This document shows positions 17,337 through 26,409 of a stretch of DNA of 64,000 bases, in pieces. The notes beneath the pieces were generated by a model. That model was given only the letters and a program-made list of their open reading frames with translations, ran no database searches and had not been told where the DNA came from. Position 1 is the first letter of the stretch; the number at the start of each line of letters is the position of its first letter. This stretch comes from CBDEUK01 sp965250225 (GTDB lineage: Bacteria > Pseudomonadota > Gammaproteobacteria > Eutrophobiales > Eutrophobiaceae). A program made the position numbers and the translations under genes. The DNA lies in the NCBI GenBank assembly GCA_965250225.1, contig CBDFNQ010000033.1, forward strand, positions 74,826-138,825, read 5' to 3'.

Positions 17337-19742
17337 ATGGCAGCAACAGCAGAACAATTAGAACGTGAAGCAAAACTGGAAGGAATGGGTTGTTCAAGAA
17401 AGCGTAAGGAAGACCCAAGATTTATACAAGGTAAGGGCAGTTATGTTGGTGATGTCGATCTGCCGGGGATGGTTCACGGGGCTTTAGTTCGAAGCCCACA
17501 TGCTCATGCAAGAATTAAATCAATTAATAAGGACAAGGCGCTTGCATTACCAGGTGTACTTGCCGTACTCACAGCAGATGATTTAAAACCATTAAGCTTG
17601 CATTGGATGCCGACACTCGGTAGTGATGTCCAGGCAGTTTTGGCGGATGAGAAAGTAGGTTTTCAAATGCAGGAAGTAGCCATGGTCATTGCCGAAGATC
17701 GTGCTGTTGCATACGATGCAGTGGATTTGGTTGAAGTGGAATATGAAGCATTACCGGCTGTTGTTGATCCACATAAATCCATGGATGCAGATGCACCGAT
17801 CATTCGCGATGATCTTGTCGGTAAAGACGAAGTGGGTCACGGTAAGCGTCTGCATGATAACCATATCTTCACCTGGGAAGCCGGTGATAAAGACGCTACC
17901 GATGCTGTCTTTGAAAGTGCCGAAGTAACGGTCAAAGAAGAGATCCTGAATCCGCGTGTACATCCTTGTCCACTAGAAACCTGTGGTTGTGTCGGATCAT
18001 TCGATAAGATTAAGGGTCATTTAACGGTATACATGAGTACTCAAAACCCTCATCTGGTACGTACGGTGCTGGCCATGTTGTCTGGCATCCCGGAGAGTAA
18101 GATCCGTGTTATTACCAATGACATCGGCGGCGGGTTTGGTAATAAAGTTCCCGTCTATCCAGGTTATGTCGCTGCTATTGTTGCTTCGATCGTTTTAGGT
18201 CGTCCGGTCAAATGGGTCGAGAGTCGGATTGAGAATCTATCGACCACTGGATTCGCTCGTGACTATCATGGCATTGGTGAACTGGCGGCAGATAAGGACG
18301 GTCGTATTAAGGCGCTACGCTTTAATTATCTAGCCGATCATGGTGCATTTAACTCACACGTTTCAGCGACCAAATGGCCAGCAGGCCTGGTTAGCATCTG
18401 TACCGGTTCTTATGATATTCCGGCAGCACACGTACGCGTTGATGCGGTATATACCAATAAGGCACCCGGTGGCGTGGCTTATCGTTGCTCATTGCGAGTT
18501 ACCGAGGCGGTCTATTTAATTGAACGCATGATTGATGTCCTTGCGCAAAAACTGGATATCGATAAGGCTGAAATTCGCAGACGTAACTTTGTTCAACCGG
18601 AACAATTTCCGTATAACACTTCACTTGGTTGGCAGATCGATAGTGGTGATTATGAAACAGCACTCGATAAAGTTTTAGAAGCGGTTGATTATAAGAAATT
18701 ACGTACTGAGCAGGCACATAAACGCGCTAAAGGTGAATTAATGGGGATCGGTATCAGCACGTTTACCGAAATCGTTGGTGCCGGACCGACCAAGGCCTGC
18801 GATATTCTCGGGATTGGGCTATTTGATAGTTGCGATATTCGAGTGAATCCTACCGGCAGTGCCATTGCGCGTATGGGTACACAAACACAGGGTCAAGGCC
18901 ACGAGACCACCTATGCCCAGATCATTGCCACAGAGCTTGGTCTGCCATCTGAAGAGATCCAGGTAGAAGAGGGCGATACAGATACGGCTCCCTACGGTGC
19001 AGGTACTTGGGGATCTCGTTCGACACCAGTTGGTGGTGCTGCGGTTGCTAACGCTTGTCGAAAAATTAAAGACAAGGCACGCAAGATTGCAGCTCATTTA
19101 CTTGAAGTCAGTGAAGACGATCTCGAGTGGGATGTGGATCAATTCAAGGTCAAGGGTGTACCTGATCAAGCCAAGACCATGAAAGAAATTGCCATGGCGG
19201 CCTATAGCAACGTGCCAGATGGTATGGAAAATGGATTAGAGGCGGTTGATTATTATGATCCACCAAACTTTACCTTCCCGTTCGGTACCTATCTCTGCGT
19301 CGTCGATATCGATAAGTATACTGGCGAGGTTAAGGTAAGACGCTTTTATGCTCTGGATGATTGCGGAACACGCATTAATCCCATGATCATCGATGGTCAG
19401 ATCCACGGTGGTTTGACTGAAGCCTTTGCCGTAGCCATGGGTCAGCTTATTGATTTTGATGAAGAGGGAAATCTTATCGGCAATAGTTTGATGGATTACT
19501 TCCTGCCGACAGCTGTAGAGACGCCTAGCTATGAGACTGATTTCACGGTGACTCCCTCTCCACATCATCCGATAGGAGCCAAGGGTGTAGCAGAATCACC
19601 GCATGTTGGTGGCATTCCCTGTTTTTCCAATGCTGTGATTGATGCATTTGCACATCTGGAAGTGACACATATGGATATGCCGCATACCGCAGCTAAAGTC
19701 TGGAAAAAGATTCATGAACTGGGTCTGGATAAGAGAGATTAA
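17337..19742 (+). CDS. coxL: Aerobic CO dehydrogenase large subunit (Mo-Cu catalytic)
   Basis: Catalytic subunit oxidising CO to CO2 at a Mo-S-Cu centre with molybdopterin cytosine dinucleotide. The start GMGCSRKRKEDPRF, the cofactor segments GGGFGNKVPVYPG and TQGQGHETTYAQ, and the catalytic base region GAKGVAESPH are all present. The copper-site loop reads AYRCSLR with Cys384: the cysteine that binds copper in form I is kept, but the canonical AYxCSFR has Leu386 in place of Phe. Form II enzymes have AYxGAGR, so this is form I-like. Length 801 is normal. Confidence 0.96.
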   Translation: MAATAEQLEREAKLEGMGCSRKRKEDPRFIQGKGSYVGDVDLPGMVHGALVRSPHAHARIKSINKDKALALPGVLAVLTADDLKPLSLHWMPTLGSDVQAVLADEKVGFQMQEVAMVIAEDRAVAYDAVDLVEVEYEALPAVVDPHKSMDADAPIIRDDLVGKDEVGHGKRLHDNHIFTWEAGDKDATDAVFESAEVTVKEEILNPRVHPCPLETCGCVGSFDKIKGHLTVYMSTQNPHLVRTVLAMLSGIPESKIRVITNDIGGGFGNKVPVYPGYVAAIVASIVLGRPVKWVESRIENLSTTGFARDYHGIGELAADKDGRIKALRFNYLADHGAFNSHVSATKWPAGLVSICTGSYDIPAAHVRVDAVYTNKAPGGVAYRCSLRVTEAVYLIERMIDVLAQKLDIDKAEIRRRNFVQPEQFPYNTSLGWQIDSGDYETALDKVLEAVDYKKLRTEQAHKRAKGELMGIGISTFTEIVGAGPTKACDILGIGLFDSCDIRVNPTGSAIARMGTQTQGQGHETTYAQIIATELGLPSEEIQVEEGDTDTAPYGAGTWGSRSTPVGGAAVANACRKIKDKARKIAAHLLEVSEDDLEWDVDQFKVKGVPDQAKTMKEIAMAAYSNVPDGMENGLEAVDYYDPPNFTFPFGTYLCVVDIDKYTGEVKVRRFYALDDCGTRINPMIIDGQIHGGLTEAFAVAMGQLIDFDEEGNLIGNSLMDYFLPTAVETPSYETDFTVTPSPHHPIGAKGVAESPHVGGIPCFSNAVIDAFAHLEVTHMDMPHTAAKVWKKIHELGLDKRD

Positions 19743-19878
19743 TAAACAGGTTTGATAGACCTCCATACTTTAATGATTCTGATTGAGGTAGCTCGTAATG
19801 TTCTTTACTGATTACCGGTTTGTCTCAAGCTTTTTATGGTTATCAGGTTTGGAATATACACAACAGGAGAAGTAGTTA

Positions 19879-20472
19879 ATGAAGGTCACTGTAGAAAAAA
19901 CATATCCTATTAATGCGCCTGCAAGTAATGGTTGGGCTGTTTTACAAGATATTGAGGGCGTGGCGACTTGTATGCCTGGCGCAGAAATAACTGATCAAAT
20001 GGATGACACTCATTTTAAAGGTCAGGTTAAAGTCAAGATTGGACCTGCAATCGTTGCTTTCAAAGGAGATCTTGAACTTAAAAGTGTTGATGCTAGCAAA
20101 CGAGAACTTAATTTATGGGGACAGGGTTCTGATGTTAAAGGTACATCTAGTGCAACGTTGGATCTTGTTGCCTCTATTCGTGAAAAAGCTGGGGGTCAAT
20201 GTGAATTGGTCGGTCACTCGAAAATTATCGTCAATGGTAAATTTGCAAGTTTTGGTGGTCGCATGATGGATTCAGTGTCAGATCGTATTATCCAACAGTT
20301 TGCTGATAATTTTACCAATAAGGTCATTTCGTTAGGAGAGGGTGCTGAGGCGGAAGTAGCTGCGGCAAAGGTAGCAGAAGTCCCTAAAGAATTTAACGGT
20401 CTTGCATTTGCGTGGCAATTAGTGATGGATTTTTTCAAGGGTTTATTTAGTGGCAAATCAAAACAAACATAA
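19879..20472 (+). CDS. coxG: CO dehydrogenase membrane-anchor protein CoxG
   Basis: SRPBCC-fold protein of the CoxG family, with VLQDIEGVATCMPGAEI at the N-terminus and FGGRMMDSVSDRIIQQFADNF near residue 140. A hydrophobic C-terminal segment, GLAFAWQLVMDFFKGLF, may be the membrane contact. CoxG has been linked to anchoring the enzyme at the membrane and to quinone delivery. Length 197 is normal. The ribosome-binding site is AGGAGAA at 19,865. Confidence 0.9.
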   Translation: MKVTVEKTYPINAPASNGWAVLQDIEGVATCMPGAEITDQMDDTHFKGQVKVKIGPAIVAFKGDLELKSVDASKRELNLWGQGSDVKGTSSATLDLVASIREKAGGQCELVGHSKIIVNGKFASFGGRMMDSVSDRIIQQFADNFTNKVISLGEGAEAEVAAAKVAEVPKEFNGLAFAWQLVMDFFKGLFSGKSKQT

Positions 20473-20585
20473 TTACATTTATTAAAACATCATGAATAGA
20501 CAAGGATATGCTGAGCATGGTTATTAAATAGCATTCATCAAATTATTGATGACATCGTAAATGCTGGCGACGGAGCAGATAACGT

Positions 20586-21464
20586 ATGTTAGACATGACA
20601 CAATTTCAGCTGCGGCTAAAAGAAGCTGACTACATAGCTGAGAAAGATCTAGTATCAACATTATTGTTGACCACTGAGCTAAAACGTCCACTTTTGTTAG
20701 AAGGTGATGCGGGTGTTGGTAAGACAGAGGTTGCAAAGGCCCTGGCTACAATTTTTGATTGTCCATTAATTCGTTTGCAATGTTATGAAGGATTGGACGT
20801 TAATTCAGCGGTGTATGAATGGAATTATCAACATCAACTTTTAACAATCAAGCTGCAAGAAACTGAAAATATATCTGCGGAAGATAAAAAGGAACATATA
20901 TTTAGCGAAGAGTTCCTTTTAAAGCGTCCATTATTACAGGCAATCACGCAGTCTGTTTCTCCAGTTTTATTAATCGATGAAATTGATCGGGCTGATGAAG
21001 AATTTGAGGCGTTTCTTTTAGAGGTCTTGTCTGATTTTCAGATCAGTATTCCTGAACTGGGGACTATCCCTGCAACAACTATTCCGCATGTGGTTCTGAC
21101 ATCTAATGGCACGCGTGAATTAAGTGATGCATTACGTCGGCGTTGCTTGTATCACTATGTTAATTATCCAAGTTTTGAAAAAGAGTTGCGGATTGTTAAT
21201 CGACGTGTTCCCGATATTAGCAAGAACCTGGCATCTCAAGTGGTTGCTTACATCCAGGAATTGAGAAAGCACGATTTACGTAAAAAACCAGGTGTGGGTG
21301 AAACCCTAGATTGGGCAGCAGCATTGATGAAACTGGATATTAAAAAGCTCGATGACGATCCCGAGCTAATTATGACCACATTGGTCTGTTTACTTAAGAC
21401 AAAAGAGGATCGTAACCAAATCACGGAAGATGTATTCGAACGATTGGTCGCCAATGCAGGGTAA
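20586..21464 (+). CDS. coxD: CoxD, MoxR-type AAA+ ATPase
   Basis: AAA+ ATPase needed in Oligotropha for building the Mo-S-Cu centre. The Walker A motif is LEGDAGVGKTEVAKALA near residue 38, Walker B is PVLLIDEIDRADEEFEAFLLE, sensor 1 is VVLTSNGTRELSDALRRRC. Together with CoxE downstream (5 bp gap) it forms a MoxR/VWA chaperone pair. Length 292 fits. Confidence 0.93.
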   Translation: MLDMTQFQLRLKEADYIAEKDLVSTLLLTTELKRPLLLEGDAGVGKTEVAKALATIFDCPLIRLQCYEGLDVNSAVYEWNYQHQLLTIKLQETENISAEDKKEHIFSEEFLLKRPLLQAITQSVSPVLLIDEIDRADEEFEAFLLEVLSDFQISIPELGTIPATTIPHVVLTSNGTRELSDALRRRCLYHYVNYPSFEKELRIVNRRVPDISKNLASQVVAYIQELRKHDLRKKPGVGETLDWAAALMKLDIKKLDDDPELIMTTLVCLLKTKEDRNQITEDVFERLVANAG

Positions 21465-21469
21465 TAATT

Positions 21470-22624
21470 ATGCATTCGATCAAAACTAAAAAACATAGTT
21501 GTGAAAACCAGAGCAATCCGCTGGTTGAACATATAATCGGGTTTGTGCGGTTTGTCCGGGACAATGGATTTAAGGTTGGGATAAAGGAAGAATGCGACGC
21601 ACTGGTCATTGCCAGGTACTGCAATGTAATCAATCAAAGAAGATTGAAATGGGGATTGCGTAGCCTGCTTTGTAATAACAATCATGATTGGGAACGCTTT
21701 GATGAGTTGTTTGAGGATTATTGGTTAGTCACTAATTTTAAAAGTCAAATTCAATCCTCGTCGGCTGTAAATGCAGATGGCAAACAAGAAGTAAACAATG
21801 AATCAGACAATCCAAATAAATTAAATGATGTAGCTGGGGAAGGGGGGGCATTGACTGGGGCCAGTAGTAGTGAAACACAGACGCAAACTGATTTTCGGTT
21901 TTTAGATGACCTTCAACAGATGAATTTGATGGAACAGATGGTCGAACGTTTGGCTCGAAGGATGCGCCGTCGCCTAATTCGTCGCCAACGTGACCAGCGT
22001 CAGGGACGACGCATTAATTTAAGACGTACCATCCGTAATAGTTTGTGTCATGGTGGTACGCCCTTAGAATTAATTTATCGGAAGAAGAAAAAGCAACTGC
22101 CACGTCTTATCTTGTTGCTTGATGTAAGCCGTTCTATGAGTCTCTATAGTTACTTATTTTTGCGTTTTGCACGAGGAATTGTTGGTGCTTTTAAGAATGC
22201 TGATGCCTTTGTTTACCATACACGCCTGGTTCATGTGACAGATGCGTTAATCGAGAATGACATTAATATTGTCAAAAAGAAGTTGGAAATGATGTCTGCG
22301 GGTTGGTCCGGTGGCACCCGGATTGGTCAATGCCTGGAGAAATTCAACGAGGATTATGGGCGACACATTATTACCTCTCACTCTGTTGTCATTATTTTCA
22401 GTGATGGACTCGATACTGGGACTCCAGAATCATTAACCAAGCAATTGTCTTTTATAAAAAACCGTGCTCGTAAATTGGTTTGGTTAAATCCTCTATTAGG
22501 TAGAGATGGATATGAACCAATTGCAAAATGTATGCAAGCTGCATTACCTCACCTTGATCTGTTTGCGTCAGCACACAATTTAGAAAGCCTGATGGAACTG
22601 GAGTCCCATCTCGTCGCGTTATAA
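21470..22624 (+). CDS. coxE: CoxE, VWA-domain maturation protein
   Basis: Partner of CoxD in CO dehydrogenase maturation. After an N-terminal helical part and an acidic low-complexity stretch (residues 100-145), an Arg-rich segment leads to the VWA domain, with the metal-binding MIDAS loop LDVSRSMSLYS near residue 217 and GWSGGTRIGQCL and IIFSDGLDTG further on. Length 384 is normal for CoxE. Confidence 0.93.
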   Translation: MHSIKTKKHSCENQSNPLVEHIIGFVRFVRDNGFKVGIKEECDALVIARYCNVINQRRLKWGLRSLLCNNNHDWERFDELFEDYWLVTNFKSQIQSSSAVNADGKQEVNNESDNPNKLNDVAGEGGALTGASSSETQTQTDFRFLDDLQQMNLMEQMVERLARRMRRRLIRRQRDQRQGRRINLRRTIRNSLCHGGTPLELIYRKKKKQLPRLILLLDVSRSMSLYSYLFLRFARGIVGAFKNADAFVYHTRLVHVTDALIENDINIVKKKLEMMSAGWSGGTRIGQCLEKFNEDYGRHIITSHSVVIIFSDGLDTGTPESLTKQLSFIKNRARKLVWLNPLLGRDGYEPIAKCMQAALPHLDLFASAHNLESLMELESHLVAL

Positions 22625-22646
22625 CAGAAAATGGTGGATTTATATT

Positions 22647-23525
22647 TTGAATAATGAAGAAATCTTAAAGAGATCAACTGAGCTGGTAGCAAAAGAGCAA
22701 CCATTTGCTATGGCAACGGTTGTCAGGGCGCAATCACCGACATCAGCCAAGCCCGGTTCAAAAGCAATTATCGAACCTGAAGGCGATATACAAGGATGGA
22801 TTGGTGGTGGTTGTGTACAACCCGCTGTTTTGAAATCTGCACGTGAATCACTACAAGATGGACAACCACGTTTAATTCGAGTTAGTCCCAAGGGAGGGGA
22901 AGCCAATCTTGAAGGGATCGTTGATTTTGGATCAAGTTGTTACAGTGGCGGTACATTAGACATCTTTATTGAACCAGTATTATCCCAAATAGCATTACTA
23001 ATTATTGGCGCTTCACCTGTCGCAATGAGTTTATGTACTTTAGCCAGGAATGTCGGTTTTAGAGTGATTATAGCGGCACGTAATATCGGTGAAGATAAAT
23101 TCCAGGATGCTGATCGAATTATTTCTGATCAAAAAATATCTGAAGTTGAATTCACTAGCCCCCCGTTAGTTATCGTAGCGTCACAGGGACAACGAGACGA
23201 AGCCTGTTTGTTCGCAGCTATGGAAATTGAATCAACTTACATTGCCTTTGTTGCAAGTGTGAGAAAAGCAGAAAAATTAAAAAATAAATTGTTACAGCGC
23301 GGTATTCCTAAGCTCAATGTTGAAAAAATAATTTCCCCTGCTGGTATAGAGATTGGGGCATCGACGCCAGAAGAAATTGCATTGTCTGTATTAGCTGGTT
23401 TGGTTAAGTATCGTCGCTCAGGAGCTTATGCAAAAAATGATATAGAGAAATCAACGGTAATAACTGAATCAGATATTAATATTGATAAGAGGGCTGCTAA
23501 GGAGTCCAGTAGTTGTTGCACTTAA
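22647..23525 (+). CDS. coxF: CoxF, XdhC/CoxI-family cofactor protein
   Basis: XdhC-type protein involved in maturing the molybdenum cofactor of hydroxylases. Family segments are PFAMATVVRAQSPTSAKPGSK, WIGGGCVQPAVL, a Rossmann part IALLIIGASPVAMSL and the end EIALSVLAGLVKYRR. The predicted start is TTG at 22647 with GGTGGA eight bases upstream; the nearby ATG at 22654 is out of frame. Two Cys pairs, SSCYSGG and the terminal SSCC, are notable. Symbol assigned by order after coxE. Confidence 0.85.
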   Translation: MNNEEILKRSTELVAKEQPFAMATVVRAQSPTSAKPGSKAIIEPEGDIQGWIGGGCVQPAVLKSARESLQDGQPRLIRVSPKGGEANLEGIVDFGSSCYSGGTLDIFIEPVLSQIALLIIGASPVAMSLCTLARNVGFRVIIAARNIGEDKFQDADRIISDQKISEVEFTSPPLVIVASQGQRDEACLFAAMEIESTYIAFVASVRKAEKLKNKLLQRGIPKLNVEKIISPAGIEIGASTPEEIALSVLAGLVKYRRSGAYAKNDIEKSTVITESDINIDKRAAKESSSCCT

Positions 23526-23526
23526 G

Positions 23527-24177
23527 ATGACAGTTAATCAGATCATGAATAACGCAGAAATAGAGCTGGTAAATGTAGCATTAAAGCTAAGTATTACGGC
23601 TATTGTTCTTGCTGCAGGTGAGTCCATGCGTATGGGCAAAAGAAATAAAATGGAATTAAAAATAAATGGCCGAAATCTTATCAGACAAATCGTGGGTACA
23701 TTGTTGGATTCAAATATAAATAAAATTATTGTTGTTACCGGGTATCAACCTGACGTTGTTCGAAACTCACTAATAGGATTGCCTGTAGTAAAAGTCCATA
23801 ACGATGATTATGAACAAGGTCAAATGAGTTCTGTGCATAAAGGATTAAGTAAGATCAACAATGTCTGTGACGGCATCATGATTTGTTTGGGTGATCAACC
23901 GCTACTTGAAAGTAACGATATTGATTGTTTAATAAGCGCCTTTAATCAACGACCAAATGGATCAATTTTAGTACCTACCTATAAAGGGCAGCGCGGTAAT
24001 CCGATTATTCTATCGTATGAACATCGGAACAAAATATTAGGCGGGGGAAAAAACCTTGGGTGTAGAAAACTCATCGAAAAAAATCCTGGGTTAGTCTATA
24101 CAGTAGAAATGGAAAATGACCATGTCATTACTGATATTGATTCACCCGATGACTATGAAAAATTACTGCAAAAATAA
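23527..24177 (+). CDS. MobA/MocA-like molybdenum cofactor nucleotidyltransferase
   Basis: Probable CTP:molybdopterin cytidylyltransferase that makes the MCD form used by CO dehydrogenase. The nucleotide-binding start is AIVLAAGESMRMGKRNKMEL, followed by GYQPDVVRNSL, the metal-binding LGDQPLLES and QRGNPIIL. The ATG at 23527, one base after the coxF stop, is chosen; an open frame extends 45 bases upstream into coxF but would overlap it. Context with coxF and coxI supports the cytidylyl rather than guanylyl activity. Confidence 0.85.
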   Translation: MTVNQIMNNAEIELVNVALKLSITAIVLAAGESMRMGKRNKMELKINGRNLIRQIVGTLLDSNINKIIVVTGYQPDVVRNSLIGLPVVKVHNDDYEQGQMSSVHKGLSKINNVCDGIMICLGDQPLLESNDIDCLISAFNQRPNGSILVPTYKGQRGNPIILSYEHRNKILGGGKNLGCRKLIEKNPGLVYTVEMENDHVITDIDSPDDYEKLLQK

Positions 24178-24204
24178 ATAGAAAAATATAAAGAGGTTTA
24201 AATC

Positions 24205-25020
24205 ATGGCAAAAGAAGTACTTGATTATATCAATGAGCTAAGAAAGACAGGTGAGCCGTACGCAATTGCCACAGTAGTGGAAATAGTTGGCTCTGTATCG
24301 GCAAAAACCAGTTCAAAAGCAGTCATTGATAAAAGTGGAAAAATAGTAGCAGGTTGGGTGGGTGGTGGTTGTGCCGAATCAATGACCTGTACCACAGCAT
24401 TAAATTGTATTGATTCCGGTGAAACGACAATTCTGGATATTGATATGAATGATGAAGTCTTAGGCGCAGGCATGCCCTGCGGAGGAAGTATGCGTGTGTA
24501 TGTTGAACCGGTTATACCTAAACCAACTTTATGGATCATGGGTCATGGTAGGGTTGCTGAATGTATCTGTTCTATGGGAGATTTGATGGGATTAAACGTA
24601 ATCGTTAATGATCCCATCGTTGATAGGGATAAATATCCGGATGCCAGTCAGCTTATAACGGATGATATGCATTATGAAAAATTACAACCGTTAGATGATG
24701 ATTATGTTGTCATAGCCACCCAACATAAAGGTGATCATAAATCGATGAAGCAAGCACTTGCATCTGAAGCGAATTACATTGCATTGGTTGCTAGTCGTAA
24801 ACGCTCGCGTTTAGTTATGGATTACTTGAAAGAAGAAGGTTTTGATGATGTAAATCTGGATCGTGTTATGGCACCTTCTGGTCTGGATCTGGCTCCTCAA
24901 ACTCCTGAAGAGATTGCATTATGTGTGATGAGTGAAATTGTCATGATCAGACGAAGCGGAACAGGCATGCGCATGCGTGACAAAATAAGAATCGAATTAG
25001 ATAAAGCAGTCGGTGCATAA
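24205..25020 (+). CDS. coxI: CoxI, XdhC/CoxI-family cofactor protein
   Basis: Second XdhC-type protein of the locus. It shows PYAIATVVEIVGSVSAKTSSK, GWVGGGCAESMTC, GMPCGGSMRVYVEP, a Rossmann domain TLWIMGHGRVAECIC and VIATQHKGDHKSMKQAL. It shares the overall plan of CoxF but keeps MPCGGSM, where CoxF has SSCYSGGT. The presence of two such genes fits cox clusters, which carry coxF and coxI. Confidence 0.88.
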   Translation: MAKEVLDYINELRKTGEPYAIATVVEIVGSVSAKTSSKAVIDKSGKIVAGWVGGGCAESMTCTTALNCIDSGETTILDIDMNDEVLGAGMPCGGSMRVYVEPVIPKPTLWIMGHGRVAECICSMGDLMGLNVIVNDPIVDRDKYPDASQLITDDMHYEKLQPLDDDYVVIATQHKGDHKSMKQALASEANYIALVASRKRSRLVMDYLKEEGFDDVNLDRVMAPSGLDLAPQTPEEIALCVMSEIVMIRRSGTGMRMRDKIRIELDKAVGA

Positions 25021-25023
25021 ATC

Positions 25024-25707
25024 GTGTCATATATAGTTATGAAGCAGCAATACAGATGTAAACCTCTCGTGTTTACAGTTTTTGCTTTTAGTCAAATGTT
25101 ACTCTTGGGGTATTTAATTGAAATTGATATTGGTAACGCCATCGTATTTGGCCTGGTGTTTGGTTTACCAGTTTCAGTCATATGCCATAATATCTTGCAA
25201 AGTAGACTTCCATTAAATGCACGCATGGCTATTGCCATGACGGCCGTAGGTGGTTTTGGAATGTTATTAGCCTGTTTGTTTGAAACAGGACCATTAGGTT
25301 TGTATGGCTTGTTGGATATGTGCCAGGATCTATCGTCCTCTTTATCTTTACTTAGTATAGATTGGGTTTGGAAACGATTTATGCTAACACCCTGGACCTA
25401 TGTGGGCATGGTGCTTGGTTGTAATCTGGGAATGTGGTTGTTTGAAAAGCCTGAAGTCATACAAACAAATTTTAATCGTTTGATGCTATACACTTCATGT
25501 AATGCCGGTATGTTTTTAGGTATGTTTATATTCGAATATTTTGCAATGCTACTTGCTGTGTCCAGCAAGGTTTTTAATAGTCCAGTAGTCATGGTTGGCA
25601 TGATGTTGTTTGGCATGTTGTTTGGCATGCTATTATTTCTATCATTTATTAGCCGCGTATTTGATATACATCATTGGTCGGATATTCCATCAGAATGTCA
25701 AAGTTAG
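25024..25707 (+). CDS. Unrecognised multi-pass membrane protein in the cox locus
   Basis: 227 residues (GTG start at 25024, or ATG at 25039), five or six membrane segments, and a Met-rich end (VVMVGMMLFGMLFGMLLFLSF). I do not recognise the family. It sits 3 bp after coxI and 12 bp before modB, so it is certainly part of the operon. Gly- and Met-rich membrane helices would suit metal passage, for instance copper for the Mo-Cu site, but that is only a guess from composition and place. Confidence 0.6.
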   Translation: MSYIVMKQQYRCKPLVFTVFAFSQMLLLGYLIEIDIGNAIVFGLVFGLPVSVICHNILQSRLPLNARMAIAMTAVGGFGMLLACLFETGPLGLYGLLDMCQDLSSSLSLLSIDWVWKRFMLTPWTYVGMVLGCNLGMWLFEKPEVIQTNFNRLMLYTSCNAGMFLGMFIFEYFAMLLAVSSKVFNSPVVMVGMMLFGMLFGMLLFLSFISRVFDIHHWSDIPSECQS

Positions 25708-25719
25708 TATAAGATAATC

Positions 25720-26409
25720 ATGATTAATTTAATAGAAACGATAGACGTTCGACCAATATTATTAAGTTTTAAGTTGGCTTCTATTACCGTATTTATTTTG
25801 CTGTTTATTTGTCTTCCCTTGGCCTGGTGGTTAGCGCATACAAATGCACGAATTAAAGTATTAATTCAAACGATCACTGCATTACCCTTAGTATTGCCGC
25901 CAACTGTGTTGGGTTTTTATCTATTATTACTACTCGGCCAGCAAGGACCAATTGGACAAGTATGGTCACAATGGTTTGATGAGTCGTTAGCGTTTAGTTT
26001 TAAAGGATTAATTATCGCATCTGTTTTGTATACTATGCCATTTGTGTTGCAACCACTGCAGGCCACATTTTCCCAAATTGATCTGCGATCACTAGAAGCA
26101 TCCTGGTGTATGGGTTCTTCTCGATTAAAATCTTTTTTTACAATTGTCTTACCTCAGGCTCGTGTTGGGTTAATCTCTGCGATTGTTTTGGGTTTTGCAC
26201 ATACTATTGGTGAGTTTGGTGTCGTTTTGATGGTAGGCGGCAACATCCCTGCTGAAACACAAGTAATTTCAATTGCAATCTATGAGCAAGTCGAAACGTT
26301 AAATTATCAAGCCGCTCATATATTATCTGCAGGATTGTTGATATTTTCTTTTATTGTTCTAAGTGTCGTTTATAGTTCCAATCGACGTTGGCAAATGACG
26401 TTAAATTAA
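25720..26409 (+). CDS. modB: Molybdate ABC transporter permease ModB
   Basis: Inner-membrane permease with five or six segments. The start PILLSFKLASITVFILLFI, the segment LPLVLPPTVLGFYLLLLLG and the EAA loop LEASWCMGSSRLKSFFTIVLPQ are typical of ModB, as is GFAHTIGEFGVVLMVGGNIP. The stop overlaps the modC start (TAATG). Its place inside the cox locus implies molybdate supply for the enzyme. Confidence 0.94.
   Translation: MINLIETIDVRPILLSFKLASITVFILLFICLPLAWWLAHTNARIKVLIQTITALPLVLPPTVLGFYLLLLLGQQGPIGQVWSQWFDESLAFSFKGLIIASVLYTMPFVLQPLQATFSQIDLRSLEASWCMGSSRLKSFFTIVLPQARVGLISAIVLGFAHTIGEFGVVLMVGGNIPAETQVISIAIYEQVETLNYQAAHILSAGLLIFSFIVLSVVYSSNRRWQMTLN

Noticed and set aside
21998..22014. GCGTC-AGGGAC-GACGC hairpin in coxE as another copy of the GGA element
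   Set aside because: It lies in the Arg-rich segment conserved in CoxE proteins and lacks the outer stem and second hairpin.
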